A stretch of DNA of 39,335 nt from Spirochaetes bacterium ADurb.Bin218 (GCA_002069965.1 MWCI01000028.1:1-39335), one strand, 5' to 3'; positions 25,562-34,445 are shown, counted from the stretch's first letter. Made by a program: numbers and translations. Notes: generated from the letters alone by a model not told the origin.

Positions 25562-25581
25562 GGAACAGATGTTCCCTATTT
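25556..25581. terminator. Bidirectional intrinsic terminator containing both stop codons
   Basis: An 11-bp perfect stem (25556-25566 pairing with 25571-25581) with a 4-base AGAT loop, flanked by a T-run on the right and an A-rich stretch on the left. The TAG of the plus-strand small gene (25559-25561) and the TAG of the minus-strand gene (25578-25576) both lie inside the stem at mirrored positions. Confidence 0.75.
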
Positions 25582-28008
25582 TTCTTTCACCTGAATTGTC
25601 ATGGAACTATTTCCTTTAAGTAAGAGAGCATCTCTGCCTGAAAAGTCTTTGTCACCAAAGAATAGAAAGTAACCAGCCCCTTGAGAATCGGGGATATAAA
25701 GCCCAACATCTTCAAATCTATCTTTAGACTCAGGTGATTTAACAAAGCAGATAAAAGATATTATATCCCTTTTCTTTAAAAATTTTAAAGCCATTATAGC
25801 AAGCTCCTCAGATGTGGCAGATCTTAATCTTATTATTTCAGAAATGGGCTGTGGTTCAAAATTAAAATTACCATTAATCAAAAAATAGCTATCCAAAAAA
25901 TTTTTAAGGACAGGAACTATATCCTTAAGCTCCCTGGACTCTGAATTAACAGGCAGATCAATCTCATCACCTAAAAGGGATACTAAATTATCATACCAAC
26001 CAGCGAATCTATCTTGCAAATTAAAAAGACCCGCAGATAGAAAAAGTGTAGAGCTACTGTCTATTGATCTTTTATTTTCCTGAATAAAGAGAATACCATC
26101 TCTTTCTTTAAATTTCAACTTCTCACCATCTAATACAACCTCAGGGGATATAATATCTGTAGTTATTTCTAAAGAAATTTCTGATAGATTTTCCTCTGGC
26201 ATTTTAATTGGAAAATTTTCTATTATATAAAAAGGAAATCTATCAGGTGGAAAAAATCCGCTATAGCTTATGACTACAAAATCCCCGGATGCAGAACCCA
26301 TAATTGAAAGAGAAGCCTCTTGCCCTGGTAACATATCCAGTTGATAGCCAACATTATGGACAGTGTTATCTTTAACAATAATGACATACAAAATATGGAG
26401 TTTTGATAAATTGAGTAGCTTTGCAGAGCCTTTAAACTCAGATACAGGAATATAATCCTCACAATGAATAAAATAATTCCCTTCGGGAAAGATTTTTATA
26501 GAGATATTTCTCTTTACCCCTCCCCTCTTAAAATTAAACTCAGAGGTTTCATACTTTGGAGTATAATACAAATAGCCCTTGCCACTGTGCTCATATATCT
26601 CACGGCTTTCCCATATTTTCCTATCCCACTTCTTACTCAGGGACTTTTCCCAATAGAGCACAGGATCAAGACCCTTCTCCATATCAAGCCTGCCAAGCTC
26701 ATAAAAATAAAAAGGACAATTGCTCAGAGATGCCTTATTCAAAAGGTAATTTCTGTATTCCTCTCTATCAAGAATCTTTGAGCGAAATTTTAAGGCTTTC
26801 TTTGTAAACGAAGGAATCTCCTCAAAGAGATTGCTTAGAGTCAACACCCTCTGATTATCTTTATCGATCAATAAAAGTGAGCAATATAAATCAAAGATAT
26901 CGCTATTAAAATAATTTACCGGGAGATTCTTTGCCGCTTCTTTAAATTTATACAAATCCCTCTTTGAATAAAAATCACAGAGCCACTTAAGATAATAGGA
27001 AGAATCAGGAAAATTCTCTCTGTATTTATTTAGATAAAGCAAAAATTCAGCCTCATTGCCTGATTCCTCAAGCATAGGCAAAAGATAATAATAACCATCC
27101 GCCTTATCGCCATTGGCAGAAGAAAAATTTAAGGCAATGCTTAGCTTCTCTTCAAAAGAAGAAGCCCCTCTGAGTAAATCTTCAATACCTGAGCTTTCTT
27201 TCTGTAAATTGCCAGTTTCCTCTGTTAAACAAACAAGGCTATCAAGGGGAAAACTCTCTATAAATCTCTTCTCACAATAAAGAGGCAATATTTCATTATT
27301 CTGCAAATCAGTAAGTATAACCTTAACAAAGGGATCCTTATAATATTCTGTTAAATTCATTTTTATAATGACAGTATAATTCCCACCACTTTTAAACTCC
27401 ATAGCTTCAAAGGGGAGAGCGCAATCCTTTAAAACAATTGAATTATTAACAAAGAGCCTATATCTGGAATTAGATTGGATAAATAGCCTGAAAGCCTTAT
27501 CTACAGAAAAAGAAAAAGCTAAATAATATACTCCTTCTTTATCTGGATAGAGAGGATAAAGTTTGCCAGAATCATTGCATAGATCCTCTGAGGAAAAGTT
27601 ATTGAAATCCTTTGATCTCTCCACAGGAAAGTGATACTCCAGATCCCATTGACCGTATCTCTTCCATGGACCAGAAACCTTCCATTGAGTTATCCCTTTA
27701 TAAAAAGGCTTTGCCATCTTAAGCTCATCAGAAATAATCTGAACAAAAGGAATAATCGCTCCTTCAGCTTTAGATTTTTGCAAAGACAGTAAATATTCAT
27801 CAAAAAATTTAATCGTCCGATCAAGTCCATAATCTCTGGATAATTCATATATAGAAATAATATCTCTATAAGAAGCAGGAGACTTTGAAGCTATTAAACT
27901 CTCTTTTAGGCTTTCATACTTAGAATTATCAAAAGTGGCACCAGAGGCTGAGAAGGAACAAAGAAATAAACAAAAAAACATTAAACATCTATAAATCACA
28001 GGCCTCAT
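25576..28008 (-). CDS. Large secreted multi-domain protein with helical repeats and possible degenerate transglutaminase-like tail
   Basis: An 810-residue protein with a signal peptide (cleavage probably after ASG). Residues about 105-235 form a beta domain resembling PA14 or galactose-binding modules (WKVSGPWKRYGQWDLEYHFP, later RYRLFVNNSIVLKD). Residues about 270-480 are TPR-like helices. Residues about 490-690 are beta-rich. The segment near 740-790 (IIRLRSATSEELAIMALKFL) has the spacing of the transglutaminase-like DCxDxA helix found after DUF3857 modules, but the catalytic Cys is absent and no His-Asp pair is visible. I do not assign a function; a surface or periplasmic binding protein is most likely. 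GAGG precedes the ATG. Confidence 0.65.
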   Translation of the reverse strand: MRPVIYRCLMFFCLFLCSFSASGATFDNSKYESLKESLIASKSPASYRDIISIYELSRDYGLDRTIKFFDEYLLSLQKSKAEGAIIPFVQIISDELKMAKPFYKGITQWKVSGPWKRYGQWDLEYHFPVERSKDFNNFSSEDLCNDSGKLYPLYPDKEGVYYLAFSFSVDKAFRLFIQSNSRYRLFVNNSIVLKDCALPFEAMEFKSGGNYTVIIKMNLTEYYKDPFVKVILTDLQNNEILPLYCEKRFIESFPLDSLVCLTEETGNLQKESSGIEDLLRGASSFEEKLSIALNFSSANGDKADGYYYLLPMLEESGNEAEFLLYLNKYRENFPDSSYYLKWLCDFYSKRDLYKFKEAAKNLPVNYFNSDIFDLYCSLLLIDKDNQRVLTLSNLFEEIPSFTKKALKFRSKILDREEYRNYLLNKASLSNCPFYFYELGRLDMEKGLDPVLYWEKSLSKKWDRKIWESREIYEHSGKGYLYYTPKYETSEFNFKRGGVKRNISIKIFPEGNYFIHCEDYIPVSEFKGSAKLLNLSKLHILYVIIVKDNTVHNVGYQLDMLPGQEASLSIMGSASGDFVVISYSGFFPPDRFPFYIIENFPIKMPEENLSEISLEITTDIISPEVVLDGEKLKFKERDGILFIQENKRSIDSSSTLFLSAGLFNLQDRFAGWYDNLVSLLGDEIDLPVNSESRELKDIVPVLKNFLDSYFLINGNFNFEPQPISEIIRLRSATSEELAIMALKFLKKRDIISFICFVKSPESKDRFEDVGLYIPDSQGAGYFLFFGDKDFSGRDALLLKGNSSMTIQVKEK

Positions 28009-28123
28009 AAAACCTCAAAAAATCTTATAAAAAAATTTTAAAGATAGCTGCAGCAGAACTCGGATTTTTTCTTCAAAAAGAACATAAAGTTTTTAAAAGT
28101 TCAACTATTAAAATATTTTTTTG

Positions 28124-28152
28124 TTGTAATTATTTTTTTCTTAATATATAAT
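28124..28152 (+). promoter_or_regulatory. Sigma-70-type promoter for the second FecR protein
   Basis: TTGTAA (28124-28129), 17 bases, TATAAT (28147-28152). The predicted start is near 28159, about 20 bases before ATG 28179, leaving room for the GGAGG site at 28169-28173. Confidence 0.55.
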
Positions 28153-28178
28153 TATCTTAAACTCCCATGGAGGCTTCT

Positions 28179-29222
28179 ATGAAAGCAAGATTTATAGCCA
28201 TTTCTTTAATATGTACATTATTTATATTTATCCCTCTGCAGTCTATGGCTGCTGGCCTTAGCATTAAATTCTTTGTTGGAGATGTTAAACTCATAAGGAA
28301 TAAAACTGCTATAGCTGTTAAGGTAGGGGATTTAGTCTCCAGTGGAGACATAATCAAAACAGGTAAAAATTCCATGGCAGAATTGCAAGTTGATGTAAAC
28401 AGCACCATAACCATAATGGCTAACTCCAAAGTTCTCATAGGCAGTTCAAATTTAAAGGATAGCGATTTTGTATCTGTCATTGCTGGTGAGGTTAAGGGAA
28501 AGTTTGGCAAGCTTTCAAGAAGCGAATATAAAATGGGAAGTCCAACCACTATATGTGCAATCAGAGGCACTGAGTTTAATATTGCAGTAAGCGATATTGG
28601 AGATAGCTACGTAGAGCTTTCTGAGGGGAATCTCTCTGTTCGCAATCCCTATAAAAACATTGAACTAAAGGAAGGTAATTCCCTTGAGGCAGATGTGGCA
28701 AATGAACCAATATCCTCATCAACAAAAATAAATAGCAATCAATGGAAAGATGTGAGAAACAGCAATTTTGATGGCGATTATGAATCCCCTGCACAGAGAT
28801 ATGAAAGCTACATGGACAAATTTCAGGAAAAGGCAAAAAACGACTCTCAAGAAATATCCCTCTTGAAAGATGAAGTAAAAAAATCAAAGACAAAAGAGGA
28901 TCTTGAACAAACAGGGCAGAAACTTTATTCCAAGGACTCAGAGCTTGAAGATAGCCTCCTTATGAATGAGCTGTCCCTTAGCAATATGGAAAATATTGTT
29001 GAAGAAAACAAATCTGCATCCTTAAAATTTAAAGGTGCAGTAAAAAAAGGAAAGGCAGTTCTTGACCAGCAGATTAAAAATAAAAAGGCAATTGATAAGG
29101 TGAAAGAGGATTACAAAGCCGCCTATGACAGAATAATGAAAAAATTTGGTGAGGATAAAAGCAACATCTTAAAAAACCTTGAGGATTACAAGAAAAAGCA
29201 ACAGGAAGAAAAAGAGCAATAA
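28179..29222 (+). CDS. FecR-domain exported protein with charged helical tail
   Basis: A 347-residue protein. The signal peptide ends near SMAA. A FecR domain spans about residues 30-145 (VGDLVSSGDIIKTGKNSMAELQ and TTICAIRGTEFNIAVSD are diagnostic). A long Lys/Glu-rich helical, partly coiled-coil region fills residues 190-347. ATG 28179 is chosen over ATG 28167 because GGAGG (28169-28173) lies 5 bases before it. There is no FecI-type sigma factor or TonB receptor nearby, so it is a stand-alone periplasmic or surface FecR protein, a type common in spirochaetes. A GNAT gene follows after 23 bases. Confidence 0.82.
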   Translation: MKARFIAISLICTLFIFIPLQSMAAGLSIKFFVGDVKLIRNKTAIAVKVGDLVSSGDIIKTGKNSMAELQVDVNSTITIMANSKVLIGSSNLKDSDFVSVIAGEVKGKFGKLSRSEYKMGSPTTICAIRGTEFNIAVSDIGDSYVELSEGNLSVRNPYKNIELKEGNSLEADVANEPISSSTKINSNQWKDVRNSNFDGDYESPAQRYESYMDKFQEKAKNDSQEISLLKDEVKKSKTKEDLEQTGQKLYSKDSELEDSLLMNELSLSNMENIVEENKSASLKFKGAVKKGKAVLDQQIKNKKAIDKVKEDYKAAYDRIMKKFGEDKSNILKNLEDYKKKQQEEKEQ

Positions 29223-29245
29223 CACTTACTCTTTGTGCAAAAGAT

Positions 29246-29725
29246 ATGCTAAGGATATATCCTCTTTCAGAGAAAAAGACTTTGGCACCTATATGTGCCT
29301 ACTGGTCCTATTCTACATGGTATACCTTCCGCTCAGTGCCTTTCTCTGCAGTATTGAACGAATATAATCGCAGAGCTAATTTACGCTACTATCCTTACAG
29401 TTACATTGCACTGTGGGATGATTTTCCTGTTGGAATGGTATCTCTCAAAGAGAGTGAACTCCAGAGAAGAGAAGCAAACTCTCCATGGCTTTCTGCTTTA
29501 TATGTTGCCCCTGAATTCCGCAAAAGAGGGATAGGTACAAATCTCATCAAAACTGTAATTGATGACTGTTCAAATAAAAAAGCCAGTAAAATATTTCTCT
29601 TTTTAGACAGTAGAAATCTCAATGACCTTGAGCAGTATTATACCAAAAGAGGATGGAGCTTCTATGACAGTGACATAGACTCCGATGGCAATAGAACAAA
29701 AATACTAATCTATAAACTCAAATAA
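29246..29725 (+). CDS. GNAT-family N-acetyltransferase
   Basis: A 159-residue acetyl-CoA-dependent transferase. Motif A with the acetyl-CoA pyrophosphate loop is clear (LYVAPEFRKRGIGTNLI, about residues 89-105), followed by the LFLDSRN and EQYYTKRGWSFYD elements. The substrate cannot be told. The ribosome-binding site before ATG 29246 is poor, so translation may depend on the FecR gene that ends 23 bases upstream. The N-terminal 40 residues are aromatic-rich. Confidence 0.85.
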   Translation: MLRIYPLSEKKTLAPICAYWSYSTWYTFRSVPFSAVLNEYNRRANLRYYPYSYIALWDDFPVGMVSLKESELQRREANSPWLSALYVAPEFRKRGIGTNLIKTVIDDCSNKKASKIFLFLDSRNLNDLEQYYTKRGWSFYDSDIDSDGNRTKILIYKLK

Positions 29726-29753
29726 AAAACTAAAGAGCAAAACACATCATACT

Positions 29754-30458
29754 TTAGCAATGGTGATGATGGTGATGACCATCTCCATGATCATGACCTA
29801 TACCTTTTTTATGGTGAATACCATGCTCAATGAAATGAACAATCTCTCCGGTATTTATAGCCTTAGTAGCAGAGGCTTCTATAATATGGGCTCTATTGTT
29901 CAGGGCTTTTACCTGCTGGTAGAAAATCTCTTTATTAAAATTTGTGGATTCAATGAGATCTATTTTATTCAATACAATTACATCTGCCTTACTAAACATT
30001 ACAGGATATTTGTGAGGCTTATCGTGTCCCTCTGTAATAGAGACGATCATCATAACGTCATCTTCACCAAGAAAAAAATCTGCAGGACAGACCATGTTAC
30101 CTACATTTTCGATTATGAGGCAATCAATATCATGAAGATCAAAATTTACAAGAGCTCTCTCAAGCATTGCAGCCTCAAGATGGCAGATGCTGTGAGTATT
30201 TATCTGATGAACCTTTATATTAAACCTGGAGAGCCTGTCTGCATCTGCAGTTCCCTGCATGTCTCCTTCAATTACTGCAACCTTATATTTTTTTGTAAGC
30301 TCTGGCAAAATTGCCTCAAGTATACTTGTCTTTCCAGAACCTGGAGCGCTCATTATATTAAGAACATAAACTCCATGATCATCCATGTTCTTTTTTATAT
30401 TTTCTGCAAGCTTATCATTTTGATGAAGCAGATCCTTTTCAAGCTCTACATAGTGCAT
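29754..30458 (-). CDS. hypB: Hydrogenase nickel-insertion GTPase HypB with C-terminal His tail
   Basis: A 234-residue SIMIBI-class GTPase that delivers Ni to [NiFe]-hydrogenase. It has P-loop SAPGSGKTS, the switch EGDMQGTADADR, the metal-site Cys-His in NTHSICHLEAA, LIIENVGNMVCPADF and the NKIDL base-specificity motif. The usual N-terminal CxxCGC and His-rich region are missing. Instead the C terminus ends in GHDHGDGHHHHHHC, ten His among the last twenty residues, which should store nickel. GGAG overlaps the hypA stop codon and lies 6 bases before ATG, so translation is coupled to hypA. Confidence 0.95.
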   Translation of the reverse strand: MHYVELEKDLLHQNDKLAENIKKNMDDHGVYVLNIMSAPGSGKTSILEAILPELTKKYKVAVIEGDMQGTADADRLSRFNIKVHQINTHSICHLEAAMLERALVNFDLHDIDCLIIENVGNMVCPADFFLGEDDVMMIVSITEGHDKPHKYPVMFSKADVIVLNKIDLIESTNFNKEIFYQQVKALNNRAHIIEASATKAINTGEIVHFIEHGIHHKKGIGHDHGDGHHHHHHC

Positions 30459-30467
30459 AACAAACTC

Positions 30468-30812
30468 CTATTTTTCTATATCTATTGATTCAACATACAT
30501 TCTGTCGCCGGCAACTACTTTCACGTTACCTGATCCACAGTTTGCACATCTAAAAAAATAATCATCCACCTTTGTTTTGCTGTTACAATCAGCACATAAA
30601 ACAACAGTGTCCTCAAGCCTTATGTTTATTGCAGCATTTTCAAATACGCTCCCTTTTTTTGCAACATCCATTGCAAACTCAAGGGCATCTGGAACCACAG
30701 AGCTAAAAGCTCCTACAACAATATTTACTTCCCGAACACAGGAAGAGCCATTGGCCTTAGCTGCCTCCTCCACTATCTCCCGGACATTCATGGCAAGACT
30801 TAACTCATGCAT
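30468..30812 (-). CDS. hypA: Hydrogenase nickel-incorporation protein HypA
   Basis: A 114-residue Ni chaperone that works with HypB. It begins MHELS, where His2 is the nickel ligand, and carries the zinc site as two CxxC pairs (CADC and CANC, about residues 74-93). ATG 30812 is the family start and has GGAG six bases upstream; a longer frame to 30857 lies within hypF. The gene overlaps the end of hypF by 8 bases and is 9 bases from hypB. Confidence 0.95.
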   Translation of the reverse strand: MHELSLAMNVREIVEEAAKANGSSCVREVNIVVGAFSSVVPDALEFAMDVAKKGSVFENAAINIRLEDTVVLCADCNSKTKVDDYFFRCANCGSGNVKVVAGDRMYVESIDIEK

Positions 30813-33030
30813 TATATACTCCAAAAATTGCCTGCCCCACAGATATACCTGCATCATTTGTGGGGATCTTTTTGTTATAAAAAACTTTCACCCCTTTTGA
30901 CGCAAGTCTTTTTTCACATTGATCAAGCATTATTCTGTTTTGAAAAACCCCTCCACTTAATAAAACTGAGTCAATTCCGCTTTCTGTGGAAATTTTTTTT
31001 GCAATGGCAGAGAAAGATTCAGCAAGGGTATTATGAAAAACCTTTGCTATATAGCTTAAATCTCTATATTTAGAATTCATGTTATATATTTCTGTAGCAA
31101 TAAAACCTGCATCAATTATAGATCTGCCATCAATTATCCTCTCTGGCAACAAAATAACATCTTCACTGTCACAGCCAAGAGCCAGATTTTCAAGATAGAT
31201 AGCAGCCTCTGCCTCATAAGATACATTCCGTGAAAATCCAAGAATAACAGCAATGGCATCAAAAAGTCTTCCAGCACTGGAACAAAGAGGTGAAAACTGT
31301 CTGTTATCCTTTATGGCAATAATATTGCTCAGGGCAAAGGGCTCAATCCCTTTGCATGTCATAAAAAAAGCCTCCTGTGGCAATAGCCCTGCAAGAATCC
31401 TCCAGGGCTCTCGTATAGCTCTTTCGCCACCAGGCAGAGGGAAAAGAGAGATATGACCCATCCTTGAAAAGGAATGGAGATTCCCCTTTAAAATCTCTCC
31501 TCCCCAGATTGTTCCATCAAGGCCAAAACCTGTTCCATCAAGGATTATGCCAATGGCCTCCTCTTTTAGGGAATTCTCAAAATAGCAGGAAAGAAAATGA
31601 GCATAGTGATGCTGAACCTGAAGCATTCTTGCACCACTTTTATTACAATACTCAAAGGCATACTTAGTGGATTCATAATCAGGGTGAAGATCTGCCACAA
31701 CCACCTCTGGTGTAACATTATAAAACTCTGACATCTCTGTTATTGTATCGCAAAAGTGATTATATGTTTCTGGAGTTTCCAGATCACCTATATGATTGCT
31801 TGTTACAAGATTATCCTCAGAAACAACAGATATATTGCTCTTAAGTTCAGCACCCAGAGCAAGAATAGAAAACTTAGACTTCTCTGGCAAAATAATAGGA
31901 AAGGGCATTTTGCCCCTTCCCATACGGATATTTATCTCCTGCCCCCTGTAAACCCAGGATATGCTATCATCTGCTCTTCTCAGTATCTTTCTATTGTGCA
32001 CAATAAAAAAATCTACAATTGATGCAAGCTCCACCAAAGCCTTATTATCATCTATGATTAGAGGATCCCCTGATACATTGGCACTGGTCATAACAAGAGG
32101 AATGTTAACCCTATCCAGAACAAGCTGATGAAGTGGAGTATAGGCAATCATCAAACCAATATATCCATTGTCAGGAGCAACATTTTGGGCAATGGCAGAG
32201 TTCTTCTTCAATGGCACAACAACTATTGGTGAAACCTTTGATCTTAACAAAGCCTCTTCCTCAGGGCTTATATCTGCATATTGTCGAGCCATATCTACAG
32301 AGGCAAACATAACAGCAAAGGGCTTTGCTGGTCGTCTCTTCCTCTTTCGCAAAATCTCAACAGCATTATAATCTATTGCAGAGCATGCAATATGATAGCC
32401 CCCAAGTCCCTTAATTGCAACAATCCTGCCTTCTTTTAAATATTCCACCCCCTGGTCAAGTCCTGAAACAATAGGACCGCAAATAGGACAGGAAAAGCCC
32501 TCTATGCGATACCTCCTATTTGCAGGATCATTATATTCGCTATGACATTGTGGACAAAAAGGGAAATCTGACATCGTGGTCTTTTCCCTATCATAGGGCA
32601 TGTCCTTCATGTAAGTATATCTTGGACCGCAATTGCCACAGGTAATAAATGGATAGGCATATCTTCTATTTTCTGGATCGTAAAACTCTGCTCTGCATTG
32701 ATCGCACATTGCAATATCTGGAGGAACGCTAAAGCGAGTGGGGCCATTGTCAAGGCTTTCAATTATATCGAAGGAAGACTCTTCCCAACGGGGCTCTATA
32801 GTTTCTGAGTGCAAAAAATAGATAAAAGCATTGGGAGGTATTATATTATAAAAATCCTCTATAAAATCAAAGACCAGAGACTCATCCCCCTGAATCTCAA
32901 TTACCACACTATCCCGTGCATTGGCAATTGTTCCAGAAAGTCCTCTTTTTTTTGCTTCCTTTGCTATGGCAGGTCTAAAACCAACTCCCTGAACTATACC
33001 TCGGACAGTAAGCCGTTTTCTATATTGCAT
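30805..33030 (-). CDS. hypF: Carbamoyltransferase HypF
   Basis: A 741-residue protein that makes the CN ligands of [NiFe]-hydrogenase from carbamoyl phosphate, working with HypE. Domains in order: acylphosphatase (VRGIVQGVGFRP, residues 9-20), two zinc-finger-like CxxC-x18-CxxC repeats (about 110-185), YrdC-like domain (200-380, KGLGGYHIAC, KRRPAKPFAVM and MTSANVSG) and the Kae1-like carbamoyltransferase domain (395-741, VQHHYAH, GIILDGTGFG and LLSGGVFQNRIM). All are intact. It follows the response regulator gene by a single base. HypC, HypD, HypE and the hydrogenase are not in this window. Confidence 0.96.
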   Translation of the reverse strand: MQYRKRLTVRGIVQGVGFRPAIAKEAKKRGLSGTIANARDSVVIEIQGDESLVFDFIEDFYNIIPPNAFIYFLHSETIEPRWEESSFDIIESLDNGPTRFSVPPDIAMCDQCRAEFYDPENRRYAYPFITCGNCGPRYTYMKDMPYDREKTTMSDFPFCPQCHSEYNDPANRRYRIEGFSCPICGPIVSGLDQGVEYLKEGRIVAIKGLGGYHIACSAIDYNAVEILRKRKRRPAKPFAVMFASVDMARQYADISPEEEALLRSKVSPIVVVPLKKNSAIAQNVAPDNGYIGLMIAYTPLHQLVLDRVNIPLVMTSANVSGDPLIIDDNKALVELASIVDFFIVHNRKILRRADDSISWVYRGQEINIRMGRGKMPFPIILPEKSKFSILALGAELKSNISVVSEDNLVTSNHIGDLETPETYNHFCDTITEMSEFYNVTPEVVVADLHPDYESTKYAFEYCNKSGARMLQVQHHYAHFLSCYFENSLKEEAIGIILDGTGFGLDGTIWGGEILKGNLHSFSRMGHISLFPLPGGERAIREPWRILAGLLPQEAFFMTCKGIEPFALSNIIAIKDNRQFSPLCSSAGRLFDAIAVILGFSRNVSYEAEAAIYLENLALGCDSEDVILLPERIIDGRSIIDAGFIATEIYNMNSKYRDLSYIAKVFHNTLAESFSAIAKKISTESGIDSVLLSGGVFQNRIMLDQCEKRLASKGVKVFYNKKIPTNDAGISVGQAIFGVYNA

Positions 33031-33031
33031 A

Positions 33032-34384
33032 TTAAAATTTTAATCTAAACCCTTTATCTTTAAAAATTAAAATACAGGCCTCAACAATCTCTTCATCAAA
33101 AAGGGTTCCCTTATGCTTTCCAAGCTCTGCAAAGGCAACCTCAAGACCCAGCGCAGCTCTATAAGGCCTATGGGACGCCATAGCCTCTAACACGTCTGCA
33201 ACTGCTATAATCTTTGCCTCTATGAGAATTTCCTCACCCTTAAGTCCATTGGGATATCCTGTTCCATTTATCTTCTCATGATGCTGAAGGACAATATCTG
33301 CTACAGGCCATGGAAAATCAATATTTTTAAGTATATCATAACCAATCTGGGAATGAGTCTTAATCAAAGCAAACTCTATCTCACTTATTCTACCAGGCTT
33401 GTTTAAAATTTCAGCAGGTATTCCTATTTTACCGAGATCATGAATCTGCCCTGCAAGCTTAACACCCTCAACAACATCTCGTTTTAGTCCCATAAATTTT
33501 GCAATCTCTGTTGCTATGTCTGCAACATTCTTCTGGTGGCCAGCTGTATAGGGATCACGGGACTCAACAGTTTTTGTAATTACATCCACTGTCCCATGCA
33601 TTGCCCTTGAGAGAATTTCCATGCTCTCCTGAATTTTTTTGTCGTATTCCACCTGCTGAGTTATATCCCTGATAACAAGAACCGCCCCTTTTAATTTTCC
33701 ATTTTCCATCCAGAGAGGGGTTGAGGTAAAATCTACAGGTATACTCTTGCCATTGGTCTTGAGGTAATTATTGAATTCTATGTAATTCATTGACATTGGA
33801 AAGAATACATCGCTATCTTCTTTTGGATCTGAACCGATCTTTACTATCTCAGATATAGGCTTTCCAATAACAAAATCCCGTTCTTTGGCAAGCATCTTCA
33901 GGCCCGCTGCATTGATATAATTTATATAACCATCGCTGTCCACTACCACAACCATATCAACAATGGAGTTTAAAATTGTGGCCATCTTTTTTTCATCTTC
34001 TCTTATTCTCCTTTCCATCTCATGCCTGAGAAAAGCCATCTCAACTGCAGCACGGAGATCCCTTTTATCAAAGGGCTTGATTATATATCCATAGGCATTG
34101 CTCTTCTTTGCTCTTTCTATTGTAGAATAATCAACTGAAGAAGTTATATAAACAAAGGGGATTGTATATTTTGAGCTTATGCTGTTGGCAAATTCAATAC
34201 CATCAATGTTGCCCTCAAGATTAATATCCATGAGAATAAGATCAGGTTGCTTTTTTTCTATAACCTCAAGAGCCTCCTCAGGGCTGGAAGCAGCAGAAGC
34301 AAGATTATAGCCTATATCATATATATATTTTTGAATAAGTTTCGAGGTTATCCTGTCATCTTCAACAAGGAGTATATTTTTCAT
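33032..34384 (-). CDS. Response regulator with PAS and HD-GYP cyclic-di-GMP phosphodiesterase domains
   Basis: A 450-residue protein. The receiver domain (1-120) has the acidic pair in VEDD, phospho-acceptor Asp53 and Lys104. A PAS sensor domain spans about 130-245 and is joined by a coiled coil to an HD-GYP domain (about 265-450) with HD315-316, the HHE motif and GYP 376-378. HD-GYP domains hydrolyse cyclic-di-GMP. All key residues are present. No partner histidine kinase is adjacent. Because hypF starts one base after this gene, the regulator and hydrogenase maturation genes are probably on one transcript. Confidence 0.9.
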   Translation of the reverse strand: MKNILLVEDDRITSKLIQKYIYDIGYNLASAASSPEEALEVIEKKQPDLILMDINLEGNIDGIEFANSISSKYTIPFVYITSSVDYSTIERAKKSNAYGYIIKPFDKRDLRAAVEMAFLRHEMERRIREDEKKMATILNSIVDMVVVVDSDGYINYINAAGLKMLAKERDFVIGKPISEIVKIGSDPKEDSDVFFPMSMNYIEFNNYLKTNGKSIPVDFTSTPLWMENGKLKGAVLVIRDITQQVEYDKKIQESMEILSRAMHGTVDVITKTVESRDPYTAGHQKNVADIATEIAKFMGLKRDVVEGVKLAGQIHDLGKIGIPAEILNKPGRISEIEFALIKTHSQIGYDILKNIDFPWPVADIVLQHHEKINGTGYPNGLKGEEILIEAKIIAVADVLEAMASHRPYRAALGLEVAFAELGKHKGTLFDEEIVEACILIFKDKGFRLKF

Positions 34385-34417
34385 AAAAAAAAATCTCGCT
34401 ATAAATTATATATTAAT

Positions 34418-34445
34418 ATTATAATTTAAAAAATATTTTTTGCAA
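34418..34445 (-). promoter_or_regulatory. Possible promoter for the HD-GYP/hyp unit
   Basis: On the minus strand TTGCAA (34445-34440), 16 bases, then TATAAT (34423-34418), with about 33 bases to the ATG at 34384. The region is extremely AT-rich, so chance matches are easy. Confidence 0.4.

Noticed and set aside
28167-28178. ATG 28167 as the start of the second FecR gene
   Set aside because: Its ATGG overlaps the GGAGG ribosome-binding site for ATG 28179, which gives the better signal peptide.
29760-30488. 242-codon open frame on the plus strand opposite hypB
   Set aside because: HypB on the minus strand is unmistakable. The plus frame is a low-complexity Met/Ile/Cys-rich shadow made by reverse-complementing the His tail and AT-rich codons.
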